DNA from: Nostoc paludosum FACHB-159
GTDB lineage: Bacteria; Cyanobacteriota; Cyanobacteriia; Cyanobacteriales; Nostocaceae
DNA length: 64,000 nucleotides
Direction: 5' to 3'
Assembly: GCF_014698835.1 (NCBI RefSeq)
Contig: NZ_JACJTU010000027.1
Coordinates: 1-64,000, forward strand
Numbering within the stretch: position 1 is the stretch's first letter; each line of letters begins with the position of its first letter. The notes under the pieces are model-generated. The model made no database searches, was not told the DNA's origin, and saw only the letters and a program-made list of their open reading frames with translations. Positions 43,783 through 52,115 of the stretch are shown here, piece after piece. The position numbers and the translations under genes are program-made.

Positions 43783-44130
43783 ATGAAAGCTGAAGCAGAA
43801 AACTATACCAGGCTGACTTGTGAAGTAGAAACTACACTCAAGGTCATTGGCGGGCGGTGGAAGGTTTTGATTATTAGAGAATTAATGACTGGCGTCAAAC
43901 GCTTTGGCCAGATACAAAGGGCTTTACCTGGAATCACTCAAAAGATGCTAACCCAGCAACTTAGAGAAATGGAGGAAGACGGTATTATTCATCGAGAAGT
44001 TTATCCCCAAATTCCACCAAAGGTAGAATATTCGCTGACGCCTCTAGGAGAAACTTTGCAACCAATTCTCTACGCTATGCATGAATGGGCTGTTCAACAT
44101 TTTGGTCGAAATAATGACCATCAATATTAA
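43783..44130 (+). CDS. HxlR-family transcriptional regulator
   Basis: A 115-residue winged-helix regulator. Family signatures are CEVETTLKVIGGRWKVLIIR, ELMTGVKRFGQIQRALPGIT, QKMLTQQLREMEEDGIIHRE and PPKVEYSLTPLGETLQPIL. The N-terminal Cys (LTCEVE) is in the position where many HxlR proteins sense thiol-reactive compounds. It probably regulates the divergent DUF2252 gene or itself; no operator is marked. Confidence 0.88.
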   Translation: MKAEAENYTRLTCEVETTLKVIGGRWKVLIIRELMTGVKRFGQIQRALPGITQKMLTQQLREMEEDGIIHREVYPQIPPKVEYSLTPLGETLQPILYAMHEWAVQHFGRNNDHQY

Positions 44131-44144
44131 ACTGTTAGGTGTTA

Positions 44145-44534
44145 TTAGTTATTTCGTAAATATTCAATCGCTGCCTCTAATTTCGACGGATAACTTTCAG
44201 CAAACCTTTCAAACCAAAGTCCTTCAGGCGAAAATGGATCTATTTTCGCCAGCCATTCTTTTGCTTGCACTTTCAAAGCCTCTAGTTGTTTAGCTTTGAG
44301 TTGTTCTTGGCGAATTCGTTCCTGTTCTAATTCCTGCTGTCTTTTTAATTCTTCAGCAGCATCTATTTCTGCAAAATCAGACTGAACTTCTGCCAAAAGA
44401 TTATCCATGAAAGACGCAGATTTTGGTGAGGCTGGAATAAAAGATTTGGCTGTAGTTGATTTTGGCTGTTGTTTGGGTTGCTCTTCTTTGTATTCAGTTT
44501 TAAGTTCAGCTAACAGCTTATCAATAGAATCCAT
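44145..44534 (-). CDS. Salt-stress Slr1339-like protein
   Basis: A 129-residue, Glu/Gln/Lys-rich protein starting MDSIDKLLAELKTEYKEE, with a second similar motif SFMDNLLAEVQSDFAEID, then a long charged helix (ELKRQQELEQERIRQEQLKA) and a C-terminal WLAKIDPFSPEGLWFERFAE segment. This resembles cyanobacterial proteins annotated as the Slr1339 salt-stress family; I recognise it by pattern only. It lies downstream of two TerY-like vWA genes on the same strand and may work with them. Confidence 0.65.
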   Translation of the reverse strand: MDSIDKLLAELKTEYKEEQPKQQPKSTTAKSFIPASPKSASFMDNLLAEVQSDFAEIDAAEELKRQQELEQERIRQEQLKAKQLEALKVQAKEWLAKIDPFSPEGLWFERFAESYPSKLEAAIEYLRNN

Positions 44535-44666
44535 TTTTATAAGTCCTATAAAGCGAAAGCGAAAACCAAGATTATATTTGGCATTTTTTCAAAAGTTAAA
44601 AAAATGAAAATAGTTAAACAGTTTCCTGTTAACTATTATTTTTTGCCTTTTGCCTTTTGCCTAATA

Positions 44667-45272
44667 CTAGTCATTAATGGCATTAAGTAGCACTTCTGAT
44701 AAACTCAAATCTTCCATATCTTCCATAGTAATTGTGTCACAGATATCAAACTTAGCACCAGCGCCTTGGAGTTCATCGTCTAAAACTTTGAGAAAACGGG
44801 TAGCTTGCTGGTCTGTACCAACTTGAATGAAAGAAATCCCTAATTCTTCATCTCTATCCATGCGGCGAGAAGCTTCAATAATCACCTTCATGACTGCTTT
44901 GCGATCGTCTGGTTCGCCATCAGTAACCACTAAAATTGTTTCACCATTTGGCTTCGTTTGACCAGCGCCTTTGCGTTGAAAATAATCATCAGTTGCATGT
45001 TTCAACACACCAGCTAAGTCTGTAGTACCAGAGGGATCGTTTTCTCGAAAAATTTGTGCTACCTTCCCGGATGTCACATTTTCATAGCGCTTAAATTTAC
45101 CAGAAAATACATAAACTGTGATCCCATCTGGGTCAAATTGCTCACATTTACTAGCTAAAGCTAAAGTTGATTCTTGTGCTGTTACCCATCTGGTTCTACC
45201 ACCCTTTTGATCTGGGGTGGCCATACTGCCACTTTTGTCAATAATTAAGGTATAATCTCGATTTTCTAGCAT
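44667..45272 (-). CDS. terY: TerY-like von Willebrand A domain protein
   Basis: A 201-residue single vWA domain. The metal-ion-dependent adhesion site is DKSGSM near residue 12, with the further Thr in PSGTTDLAG near 79 and the Asp in LVVTDGEPDD near 115. It ends LSEVLLNAIND. TerY proteins are cytoplasmic and occur in stress systems with TerD proteins; a kinase/phosphatase pair often accompanies them but is not present here. The gene is a tandem duplicate of the one upstream. Confidence 0.85.
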   Translation of the reverse strand: MLENRDYTLIIDKSGSMATPDQKGGRTRWVTAQESTLALASKCEQFDPDGITVYVFSGKFKRYENVTSGKVAQIFRENDPSGTTDLAGVLKHATDDYFQRKGAGQTKPNGETILVVTDGEPDDRKAVMKVIIEASRRMDRDEELGISFIQVGTDQQATRFLKVLDDELQGAGAKFDICDTITMEDMEDLSLSEVLLNAIND

Positions 45273-45392
45273 TTAGAAGTTCCCCCAATATTTAGTCACA
45301 ACTTTTATATTAGGAATCAATTTTTGAGCATAGATAATATCTCCAAAAATTGATAATAATTTATTAGATAAAGCTGATAAATTTAGGAATTA

Positions 45393-45998
45393 TCAGTCAG
45401 TTATGGCGTTAGTTAATACATCTACAAGACTCATTTCTTCTAGGTCGTCTAAAGTGACTGTATCGCAAATATCAAATTTAGCGCCAACACTTTGCAACTG
45501 GTCATCCAAAGCTTTCAAAAACTTAGTGGCTTGACTGTCTGAACCTACTTGAATAATTGAAATTGCCAATTCTTCATCACGCTCCATCTGCCGAGTAGCA
45601 TGAATGATAACTTCAAACACAGCTTTGCGATCGTCTGGTTCACCATCAGTAATCACTAAAATTGTTTCTCCGTTTGGCTTAGTTTGACCAGCAGCTTTGC
45701 GTTGAAAGTAATTATTGATGGCATCTTGGAGTACACCTGCTAAGTTGGTTGTACCAGCAGGATCGTTTTCCAGAAATATTTGGGCAACTTTGGCTGAAGT
45801 TACATCATCGTAGCGTTTAAATTTTCCAGAAAACACATAAACAGTAATACCATCTGGGTCAAACTGTTCTGCCTTTCTTGCCAAAGCGAGTGTAGATTCT
45901 TGGGCTATTTCCCATCTACTTCTACCACCAACTTGGTCAGGTGTGGACATACTGCCGCTTTTATCAATGATTAGAGTGTAGTCGCGATCGCTCATCAT
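45393..45998 (-). CDS. terY: TerY-like von Willebrand A domain protein (upstream copy)
   Basis: A 201-residue vWA protein, close in sequence to the next gene (shared DYTLIIDKSGSM, ITVYVFSGKFKRY, AGQTKPNGETILV, DGEPDDRKAV, GAKFDICDT). It differs mainly in helix surfaces (FLKALDDQLQSVG against FLKVLDDELQGAG). The MIDAS residues are intact. This duplicated pair may heterodimerise or bind different partners. Confidence 0.85.
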   Translation of the reverse strand: MMSDRDYTLIIDKSGSMSTPDQVGGRSRWEIAQESTLALARKAEQFDPDGITVYVFSGKFKRYDDVTSAKVAQIFLENDPAGTTNLAGVLQDAINNYFQRKAAGQTKPNGETILVITDGEPDDRKAVFEVIIHATRQMERDEELAISIIQVGSDSQATKFLKALDDQLQSVGAKFDICDTVTLDDLEEMSLVDVLTNAITD

Positions 45999-46599
45999 AT
46001 TTTTCCTGTAATTATTGCCCTGTAGTTCTAGTTTAACGCCGTTTTTTTCTCATTAAGCAAGGGTTTAAGTTTTTGTATCAATTAGGTTATGCAACACAAC
46101 CCCGCTAGAGCATATTTATGCGGGTGAACACGGTTAATTACGTGTGCTTAGCGTCTTTATCGGTAAAATTTTTTGCAAGTATTGGTAATCAGCAAAAATA
46201 TTTTAATAAGTATTAACTTTTATTAAAATCAACCTGAATTATACGTTAATTATATTTTTGAGTGTCTTAAAAATAGGGAGAAAAGAATAGGAAGCAGGAA
46301 ACAAATATTTATATGCAATCTTTGTGTAATTTATTACATATTTATCTTAGTTGAAAAATTCAGAGCCAACAAAGCCCTATGTGTTCACTTTTAAATTTGT
46401 GGATGTGGTATTTGCTAATTCTGACTTCTAAATTTTAAATTGCGGTTTATTCTTAGTTTTTGTAATTGCATTAAATTTGGGAATAGTAAATGTTAATTAT
46501 GCTAACACTTGCCTAATTAAGTAGCTTTCGACAAACTTCAAAGCACCCAGATTCAGTTATTTCAAAGTGAAAAGATGTTTAGTTTGGGCTAACTAGTTG

Positions 46600-46815
46600 C
46601 AGAAGTAGCGCCCTAAATTAACAACCCGATGAATTTTGTTTAATGACCGAACAATTTTTAATATAAAACAGGGCAATCCCCGTAATTCAAATTAGAGGAT
46701 TTAGATAATAAGCAAACAATCCGCAGTACGGAGAAAGACGGTATTGCGAATTGGTTCGACTAGTATTTCCTAGCGACTTAAAAAGCCCTGAATTATTTTA
46801 TTTCAGGGCTTGTTT
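46600..46815 (+). ncRNA. Candidate intergenic small RNA with intrinsic terminator
   Basis: A hairpin with stem GCAGTAC/GTATTGC (46723-46747, one G-U pair, 11-base loop) is followed 35 bases on by a terminator. That terminator has AAGCCCTGAA and TTCAGGGCTT (perfect 10-bp stem, 9-base loop, 46783-46811) and then GTTTTAT. No protein gene ends within 600 bp upstream on this strand, so the terminator must serve an unannotated transcript. The 5' end is not defined; 46600 is a guess. Confidence 0.4.
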
Positions 46816-46816
46816 T
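46783..46816 (+). terminator. Intrinsic terminator of the candidate small RNA
   Basis: Perfect 10-bp stem AAGCCCTGAA/TTCAGGGCTT with a 9-base AT loop, followed by GTTTTAT. Confidence 0.75.
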
Positions 46817-47108
46817 ATATACAGTTTATTAAATGCCAGCGAAAAATCTTTGCCAGCGGTTTCTATACACATAATCATCGCTCAATGGCTTGCAAAAAAA
46901 TAGCGGGTAACTACCCAATTTCTACCCATCTTTTCTGGGTATTCGCTTAATGTTTTCTTTATATTTGTCTATACCTCTACGATAAATCACTGAAGTATAC
47001 CTTGTGATGATTACAATACTTATGCTTATAAAAAAAGTTAGCTTTTTTTGCAGCGAATTTACTTATAATAATTTCAGCTATTACCACTCATTCCCTACAC
47101 GATGACTT

Positions 47109-47993
47109 ATGGCAATACTTCAACTGATTGAACCTGAAGTTAAAGATTTAGGTGGTTTTTTTGCGCGCCGCAGTTTGCCATATCCTCATCGCCAAATGGT
47201 AGGGCCGTTTATTTTTTTCGATCATCTTGGGCCGTCCGTTTTGCCACCTAACAAAGGCATTGATGTCCGACCACACCCTCATATCAATCTGGCAACCCTC
47301 ACTTATTTATTTGATGGTGCTATAATGCACCGCGATAGTTTAGGTACTGTACAGGAAATTCAACCGGGTGCAGTCAACTGGATGACGGCGGGAAAGGGGA
47401 TTGTACATTCAGAACGCTCTCCCGACAGTGACCGTTACAACGAAGCCACCGTTCATGCTATTCAAACCTGGATTGCTTTGCCTGTTGAACACGAAGAAAC
47501 CGATCCTTGTTTTATTCACTATCCTGCTCAAACGCTTCCTACCTGGGAAGAAAATGGCGTTACCATTAAACTCATTGCTGGAGAAGCTTATGGTTACACC
47601 TCACCTGTGAAAGTTTTTTCACCCGTGCTTTATTTAGATGTGGTGCTATCTAACAATACTCACTTCACTATTCCTCCTGCTTACTCAGAAACAGCGGTAT
47701 ACAGCGTTACAGAGGGATTGAGCATTAACGATCGCCTGCTTGAGCCATATCGCCTTGCCATATTACAGCCAGGTCATGAGGTGAAGGTTTCTGCTGCTGT
47801 TGCTGCTAGGTGTATTGTCATTGGTGGTGAACCATTAGGTACACGCCATATATGGTGGAATTTTGTTTCTAGCCGACGGGAGCGAATAGAGCAGGCAAAG
47901 GCCGATTGGCGTGAGAACCGCTTTGCTAGGGTGCCAGGTGAAGCAGAATTTATTCCCCTGCCAGAAGTGGTGGCAGAGCCTAATCCTTTATAG
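47109..47993 (+). CDS. Pirin-family protein
   Basis: A 294-residue bicupin. The metal-binding motif lies in the N-terminal cupin: RPHPHINLATLTYLFDG (two His, near residues 57-59) and TAGKGIVHSERS (His and Glu near residues 99-101). It starts with the pirin core GPFIFFDHLGP. Some pirins are quercetinases and others transcriptional co-regulators; the function cannot be decided. It is a single gene with a long region upstream. Confidence 0.9.
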   Translation: MAILQLIEPEVKDLGGFFARRSLPYPHRQMVGPFIFFDHLGPSVLPPNKGIDVRPHPHINLATLTYLFDGAIMHRDSLGTVQEIQPGAVNWMTAGKGIVHSERSPDSDRYNEATVHAIQTWIALPVEHEETDPCFIHYPAQTLPTWEENGVTIKLIAGEAYGYTSPVKVFSPVLYLDVVLSNNTHFTIPPAYSETAVYSVTEGLSINDRLLEPYRLAILQPGHEVKVSAAVAARCIVIGGEPLGTRHIWWNFVSSRRERIEQAKADWRENRFARVPGEAEFIPLPEVVAEPNPL

Positions 47994-48202
47994 TCTCTGA
48001 TCGCTTCCTTAAAATCCTTAAGTAGCTTTTTTAACAATAAAGCTGGGGAAGGAAATCTTGGTAGAAAATTTAGTACTGATGCGACTGGTATCAATCTACT
48101 AGCCAATGTGAGGGCATTTGCTCAAAAGTGCGATCGCTAGTATCAACAGACTTAAACCCTGCAAAATGCTTTAATAGCTTTAGTTTATACTAAAGTTTAT
48201 TA

Positions 48203-50101
48203 ATGATCCTGGTAACAACTACAGTAACCCTCTTCTCTCTTTTAACTCTGTCAAGCCCCGATGTTGTAGCCTTTTCTGATACCCAAAGCTATTGGGCAAA
48301 GCATTGTGTTCAGCAGCTAGGAGACCGTAAACTTATCACAGGCTACCCTGATGGTAGTTTTCGCCCAGATGCAACAGTGACACGTGCCGAAGCAGCGGTG
48401 TTAATGCTAAATGCTTTTCCTGATTCCCCAGTCAAACGCACTGCTACGTCATTTAAAGATGTATCTGCTAATTATTGGGCAAATAAAGCAATTTCTACTG
48501 CTTACCAAAAAGGATTTTTTTCTGGTTATCCTGGCGGGATTTTCCAGCCTAACCAACCAATTCCTCGCGCCCAAATCATTGGTGTCATAGCTGGTGGTAA
48601 AAATTACAGCCCTTTATCCAACCCAATGCAGACATTACAACAGTATTTTAATGATGCGGCAGAAATTCCTAACTATGCCCAAAATGCGATCGCATCTGCC
48701 ACGATCAATAGTATTGTTGTCAATTATCCCAATGTCAAACAGCTAAAGCCACTACAAAGCGCTACCAGAGGCGAAGTTGCAGCTTTGATGTGTCGGGCGT
48801 TAAATATCTACACAGTTCCCCCACAATATATTGCTGGAGTCGAAGTAGACAGCCAAGAAGTACGTCCTTTACCAGGAAAACTCGATCTTATTCCTACTTT
48901 TAACAGCAATAGTCCTGAACTAGTAACAACTGAAGGAATTTTACTCTCAACCTTTCCCCCAGATGGCAAACAAGTACAGTCAGCACATTTAAATTATTCC
49001 TTTCAAGGCAGATTTGATATATTTGCTCATCATATCGTCAGAGCAGAAACACCAGCCCAAAGCCGTACTGTTTACCAAGGAATAATCGTACATAATCCGG
49101 GAAATGAACCTGTAACACTGCAAATATTACAAGCAGCTAGTTATTCCACCAAAGAAGCACAGTTTATTACTTTACCAGATATACTCGAAAATCCCCAAGG
49201 TTCAGTTTACTCTGGCCCAGGCGATCGCACAATGAATGATGTACTGCGGGGAGTTCGCCAAGGGATTTTTCCCCAAAAGCTGGTAATAGAACCAAAACAG
49301 ACTCAAATTTTAGCAAATTTACCCATTTCCGTACAAGCTCCTTCTTCTAACGGTCGCACTACGATGATGCGCTTGGCAAGTAGTGGCCCAGTTTATGTAG
49401 CAAATTTAGCCAAAAATAGTAATATTCCGCCCACTTTAGGTGAGTGGCAAAAGCTTCTGGATACAGGCACTTTAGCAGGAAAGCGTGACCCGATTCCCAC
49501 ACCTCTCGATCCTCCCAGAGAACCAACAGTATTTAGTCGTGTTGCTGGCGTATCCCAAGGAACGCAATGGCAAGCACAAATTACGGATAATCCTAATGTA
49601 TCTGAGTTAACGATACCCCAACCAGGAAAAACATTTTCTTATCCTTTGGGAACTGTACATTTAGTTACTCTTAGCACCGGACAAATTCAAAGTGCAGCCA
49701 TGTTAAGACGTTATCCTGATACGGCTTACTTTGCTCACAGTAACTATGGTGTTGAATACAATTTAACTTTACCTCTCAGAAATATTACTAATCAAACTCA
49801 GGTGATAAATGTATCAATACAGACTCCTTTAAAGGATGAAGGAGGAATAGATAGACTACTGTTTTTAAAGCCAAATATAGAACAAATATTCTTTCGGGGA
49901 ACGGTGCGGGTAAGTTACATTGATGATAATGGTGTTGAAAAGACGCGTTATGTACATTTGGTACAGCGTCGGGGACAAATGGGCGAAGCGTTGGTGACGC
50001 TGAAGATGTTGGCGGGTGAACAGCGACAAGTACAGATAGACTTTTTATATCCTCCAGATTCTACGCCGCCGCAGGTTTTGACAATCAAAACCCAGAGGTG
50101 A
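48203..50101 (+). CDS. SLH-domain envelope protein with DUF3370
   Basis: 632 residues. A signal peptide (MILVTTTVTLFSLLTLSSPD) is followed by three S-layer homology repeats at about residues 25-190 (FSDTQSYWAKHCVQQLGDRK, FKDVSANYWANKAISTAYQK, FNDAAEIPNYAQNAIASATI), each with GYPDG-type turns. SLH repeats bind secondary cell-wall glycan. From residue about 215 a large beta-rich domain of the DUF3370 type follows (GKLDLIPTFNSNSPELVTTE, SVYSGPGDRTMNDVLRG). Probably located at the cell surface; the function is unknown. Confidence 0.82.
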   Translation: MILVTTTVTLFSLLTLSSPDVVAFSDTQSYWAKHCVQQLGDRKLITGYPDGSFRPDATVTRAEAAVLMLNAFPDSPVKRTATSFKDVSANYWANKAISTAYQKGFFSGYPGGIFQPNQPIPRAQIIGVIAGGKNYSPLSNPMQTLQQYFNDAAEIPNYAQNAIASATINSIVVNYPNVKQLKPLQSATRGEVAALMCRALNIYTVPPQYIAGVEVDSQEVRPLPGKLDLIPTFNSNSPELVTTEGILLSTFPPDGKQVQSAHLNYSFQGRFDIFAHHIVRAETPAQSRTVYQGIIVHNPGNEPVTLQILQAASYSTKEAQFITLPDILENPQGSVYSGPGDRTMNDVLRGVRQGIFPQKLVIEPKQTQILANLPISVQAPSSNGRTTMMRLASSGPVYVANLAKNSNIPPTLGEWQKLLDTGTLAGKRDPIPTPLDPPREPTVFSRVAGVSQGTQWQAQITDNPNVSELTIPQPGKTFSYPLGTVHLVTLSTGQIQSAAMLRRYPDTAYFAHSNYGVEYNLTLPLRNITNQTQVINVSIQTPLKDEGGIDRLLFLKPNIEQIFFRGTVRVSYIDDNGVEKTRYVHLVQRRGQMGEALVTLKMLAGEQRQVQIDFLYPPDSTPPQVLTIKTQR

Positions 50102-50174
50102 TTTTTTCACGCACAGGAGCCAGCACAGTACTAATTTTGTTCAAAAATCAAACATGATTTTTATATATTGAGAT

Positions 50175-50227
50175 TAAAGGTGAGCTTTTTTAGCTCACCT
50201 TATTTTAGACTAGACCAACAAAGCTTG
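50175..50227. repeat. 53-bp direct repeat, left copy (acnB 3'-end duplicate)
   Basis: Aligns without gaps with 54292-54344, which covers the last six codons of acnB, its stop codon and its terminator hairpin. About 44 of 53 positions match; five of the mismatches are in the hairpin loop. The word ACCAACAAAGCTTG is exact. Here the sequence has no acnB attached, so it is the spare copy. It also acts as a terminator for the SLH gene upstream (AGGTGAGCT, six T, AGCTCACCT). Confidence 0.75.
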
Positions 50228-50346
50228 ATTGTATTAGTCAGCAGGACTTTTTTAGATATTTTTCCCAAGTATAAGCCAAGGCGATCGCCAATCATATAGC
50301 CGATGCAAAGAGCGATCGCAGTTTGACTTATACTTTATTAAACCAT

Positions 50347-50538
50347 TTAATCAAAACTTTGCCATTCACGAGCATCTACAAATAATGACAGATGTTTAAC
50401 ATTAGTAGTAACAATAATAACTTGATGCCCTTTTAATTCTTCAATTTTGGCTTGTGCTGCTAAAAATTTATTGTCATCAATTGCTTGAGTCAAATATTCC
50501 CAAGTTTCTGTTTGCTCTTGTTCATCTCCTCCTTCTAA
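50347..50538 (-). pseudogene. C-terminal remnant of a PIN-domain toxin
   Basis: In the same frame as, and directly after, the stop of the small gene at 50539, a translation of about 60 residues runs EQTETWEYLTQAIDDNKFLA, HQVIIVTTNVKHLSLFVDA, then REWQSFD and a stop. TTNVKHL is the fourth acidic-site region of PIN toxins (normally xTTNxKHF). No start codon lies in frame, so the gene has lost its N-terminal half. The upstream small gene is the likely antitoxin. Confidence 0.5.
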
Positions 50539-50769
50539 TCATTCTTTTGTTAATTGTTTGAGTGCTTGATGTTGTTGATTTAAAATTTCTTGTTCTTGTT
50601 TATCTAACTCTTTTTGAGAATAGGTTAATAATTCTTGTTTAATAGTTACACTTTCTCGAAAAACCCGTATAATTGCTAGCAAGTTTGGCCAGTATTCTTT
50701 GGGCATTTCTTGGATTTCTTTTAAAATTTCTACCATACAAGTTTCTTCCCGATTATTACTATTATTCAT
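50539..50769 (-). CDS. Small helical antitoxin-like protein
   Basis: A 76-residue, Glu/Gln-rich helical protein (CMVEILKEIQEMPKEYWPNL, SQKELDKQEQEILNQQHQAL). Its ATG overlaps the stop of the YgiT-type gene (TAATG), so translation is coupled. Its stop is followed in the same frame by a PIN-domain remnant. It fits an antitoxin of the type usually preceding PIN toxins, here widowed. No clear DNA-binding motif is seen. Confidence 0.55.
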   Translation of the reverse strand: MNNSNNREETCMVEILKEIQEMPKEYWPNLLAIIRVFRESVTIKQELLTYSQKELDKQEQEILNQQHQALKQLTKE

Positions 50770-50996
50770 TATCCAAAACTAGCTACTTCTACAGGGCGTT
50801 CAACAGCTAATGTTTTACGGTTAGTTTTAATTTGTTCAATTTTGTGAAGAGTTTCAGCAGTTAAATAGCTTTCGCCGCAATGAGAACAAGTTACCACAGG
50901 AATATTTTCTATTACTAGCAGATCTTTGCCCTTACCATAAGTTCTAGTAATTCGACGGATTTTGATACCTTCATTTCCACAAATATCACACAACAT
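50769..50996 (-). CDS. YgiT-type zinc-finger antitoxin
   Basis: 75 residues with the two CxxC zinc knuckles of the MqsA/YgiT N-terminal domain: CDICGNEG near residue 3 and VTCSHCGESYLTAE near 35. The family's C-terminal DNA-binding helix-turn-helix is absent; this short form is frequently coupled with DUF4258 toxins. It is 17 bp downstream of the DUF4258 gene. It is expected to neutralise that protein. Confidence 0.82.
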   Translation of the reverse strand: MLCDICGNEGIKIRRITRTYGKGKDLLVIENIPVVTCSHCGESYLTAETLHKIEQIKTNRKTLAVERPVEVASFG

Positions 50997-51013
50997 TTGG
51001 CGCTTTCTTAGTG

Positions 51014-51346
51014 TTAGGGTACATATACAGTAATGATAACAAGCTTTCCAGTCGGACTTAGCTTGGCAATTATCTCAACTTCCCCAGCATCAAGAGTTAA
51101 ACCTCTAATGCGATATTTAGATTCTGCTGTCACTCGATCTTTTTGACGTTCGAGTATTTCACCTGTGAGTATACCTTGTTCAATGTCATAGATTGTTAGA
51201 TTGTCATCATTCATTTCTTCTTCAGCGTGTAGCGTCATTAAATATTGACCAGAAGAAACTTTATCTCGCATTCGTTGTAAAATTTCATCGAACAAGGTAG
51301 TAATCTCAGACGAATTCAACTTTAATAGTTTACAGCCAGCGATCAC
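51014..51346 (-). CDS. DUF4258 family toxin-like protein
   Basis: A 110-residue protein of the DUF4258 type, a RelE-like fold: LMTLHAEEEMNDDNLTIYDI, GEILERQKDRVTAESKYRI, EVEIIAKLSPTGKLVIITVY. The His near residue 40 is the conserved position. It is placed directly before the YgiT-type antitoxin gene, the usual order. The start may be the ATG several codons in (MRDKVSSGQ). The first 25 residues look less conserved. Confidence 0.78.
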   Translation of the reverse strand: MIAGCKLLKLNSSEITTLFDEILQRMRDKVSSGQYLMTLHAEEEMNDDNLTIYDIEQGILTGEILERQKDRVTAESKYRIRGLTLDAGEVEIIAKLSPTGKLVIITVYVP

Positions 51347-51398
51347 ACTTGGTAAATTAAGTATGCGTAGGTGTAACTGGTCTTAGACATCGCTTCAC

Positions 51399-51611
51399 TT
51401 ATCGCAATTGGTTAAACTCTTCCTCCGTAATCCCCAACTGCTTAATAATTTCATAAAATAACCAATTACCAATTTCAGCATTGCCATGAATAGGAATTGT
51501 AGTGGCTCGTCCATCTGGATGTTGCCAACGAGCATGACTGCCTTTCTGTCGTATTTTTTCAAAACCAAGTTTCCGTGCAACCCGTTCTAATTCAATCGCT
51601 TTAGCTGGCAT
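51399..51611 (-). CDS. hicA: HicA-type mRNA interferase toxin
   Basis: A 70-residue toxin with the dsRBD-like HicA fold: ELERVARKLGFEKIRQKGSH, ARWQHPDGRATTIPIHGNAE, then IGNWLFYEIIKQLGI. The catalytic His is in KGSHARW. The start ATG (51611) is chosen over a TTG two codons upstream. It overlaps the 3' end of hicB by 11 bases, so the antitoxin gene comes first, as in the hicB-hicA subset. Confidence 0.9.
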   Translation of the reverse strand: MPAKAIELERVARKLGFEKIRQKGSHARWQHPDGRATTIPIHGNAEIGNWLFYEIIKQLGITEEEFNQLR

Positions 51612-51822
51612 TTGCAATCACCAGTTCAACATCTTCAGGTAGAGAACGGCCTTGTTCTTCGTACTCTTGTTGAATCATTTCAAAAACATAGACAAGTTCA
51701 GTACGGGCTTCATCTGGCGTTTGTCCCCAAGCATGACAACCTGGAATCGCTGGTACATAAGCAACAAAAGTACTGTTGTCATCAGGGCGAATAACAGTGG
51801 TGTAGTGTTGTAGGGACTTCAT
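51601..51822 (-). CDS. hicB: HicB-type antitoxin
   Basis: A 73-residue antitoxin with the partially degraded RNase H fold: YTTVIRPDDNSTFVAYVPAI, PGCHAWGQTPDEARTELVYV, FEMIQQEYEEQGRSLP. The PGCHAWG-TPDEA core is the family signature. No separate helix-turn-helix domain is present, so transcription control may rest with another protein. It forms an operon with hicA. Confidence 0.9.
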   Translation of the reverse strand: MKSLQHYTTVIRPDDNSTFVAYVPAIPGCHAWGQTPDEARTELVYVFEMIQQEYEEQGRSLPEDVELVIANAS

Positions 51823-51985
51823 TAGATAGGCAGAAGTTTGAGTTACATCTTTAGTTTAAAGCGATCGTATCCCTATTTCGTCAAGTGTAACTGCCTGAAG
51901 TTCTACATTAGTATATACTTAAAGGAAAAACCTGTACTTGTCTTTGCAATAAGCAAATCGTTAGCAGAAGATTAATATTTTTGTT

Positions 51986-52097
51986 GGCGTTGCTGAATTG
52001 ATGTATAAAATTGCAAAATCGAGTCTTTAAAACTTTTATCATTGGGTCTTTGGAGCTTTCCATGAGACTGAATTCATACTCTGTAATTTGCAACGCC
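51986..52097. mobile_element. MITE family 1, copy D (112 bp)
   Basis: Left GGCGTTGCTGAATTGATGTA, right (reverse complement) GGCGTTGCAAATTACAGAG; the 8-bp duplication TTTTTGTT lies at 51978-51985 and 52098-52105. The middle differs from the other copies. It lies 18 bases after the stop of the frameshifted ATPase gene. Confidence 0.85.
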
Positions 52098-52115
52098 TTT
52101 TTGTTTGTATTGATT

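Larger units (their letters stand above)
45999..47108. other. Long intergenic region (1.1 kb)
   Basis: No protein gene seen. A hairpin and an intrinsic terminator at 46723-46815 are listed as a possible small RNA. The rest is AT-rich; GTGAACACGGTTAATTACGTG near 46125 is not obviously part of a repeat family. Confidence 0.5.

Noticed and set aside
46751..46765. A tRNA T-arm like GGTTCGACTAG
   Set aside because: Flanking bases do not pair and no cloverleaf could be built.
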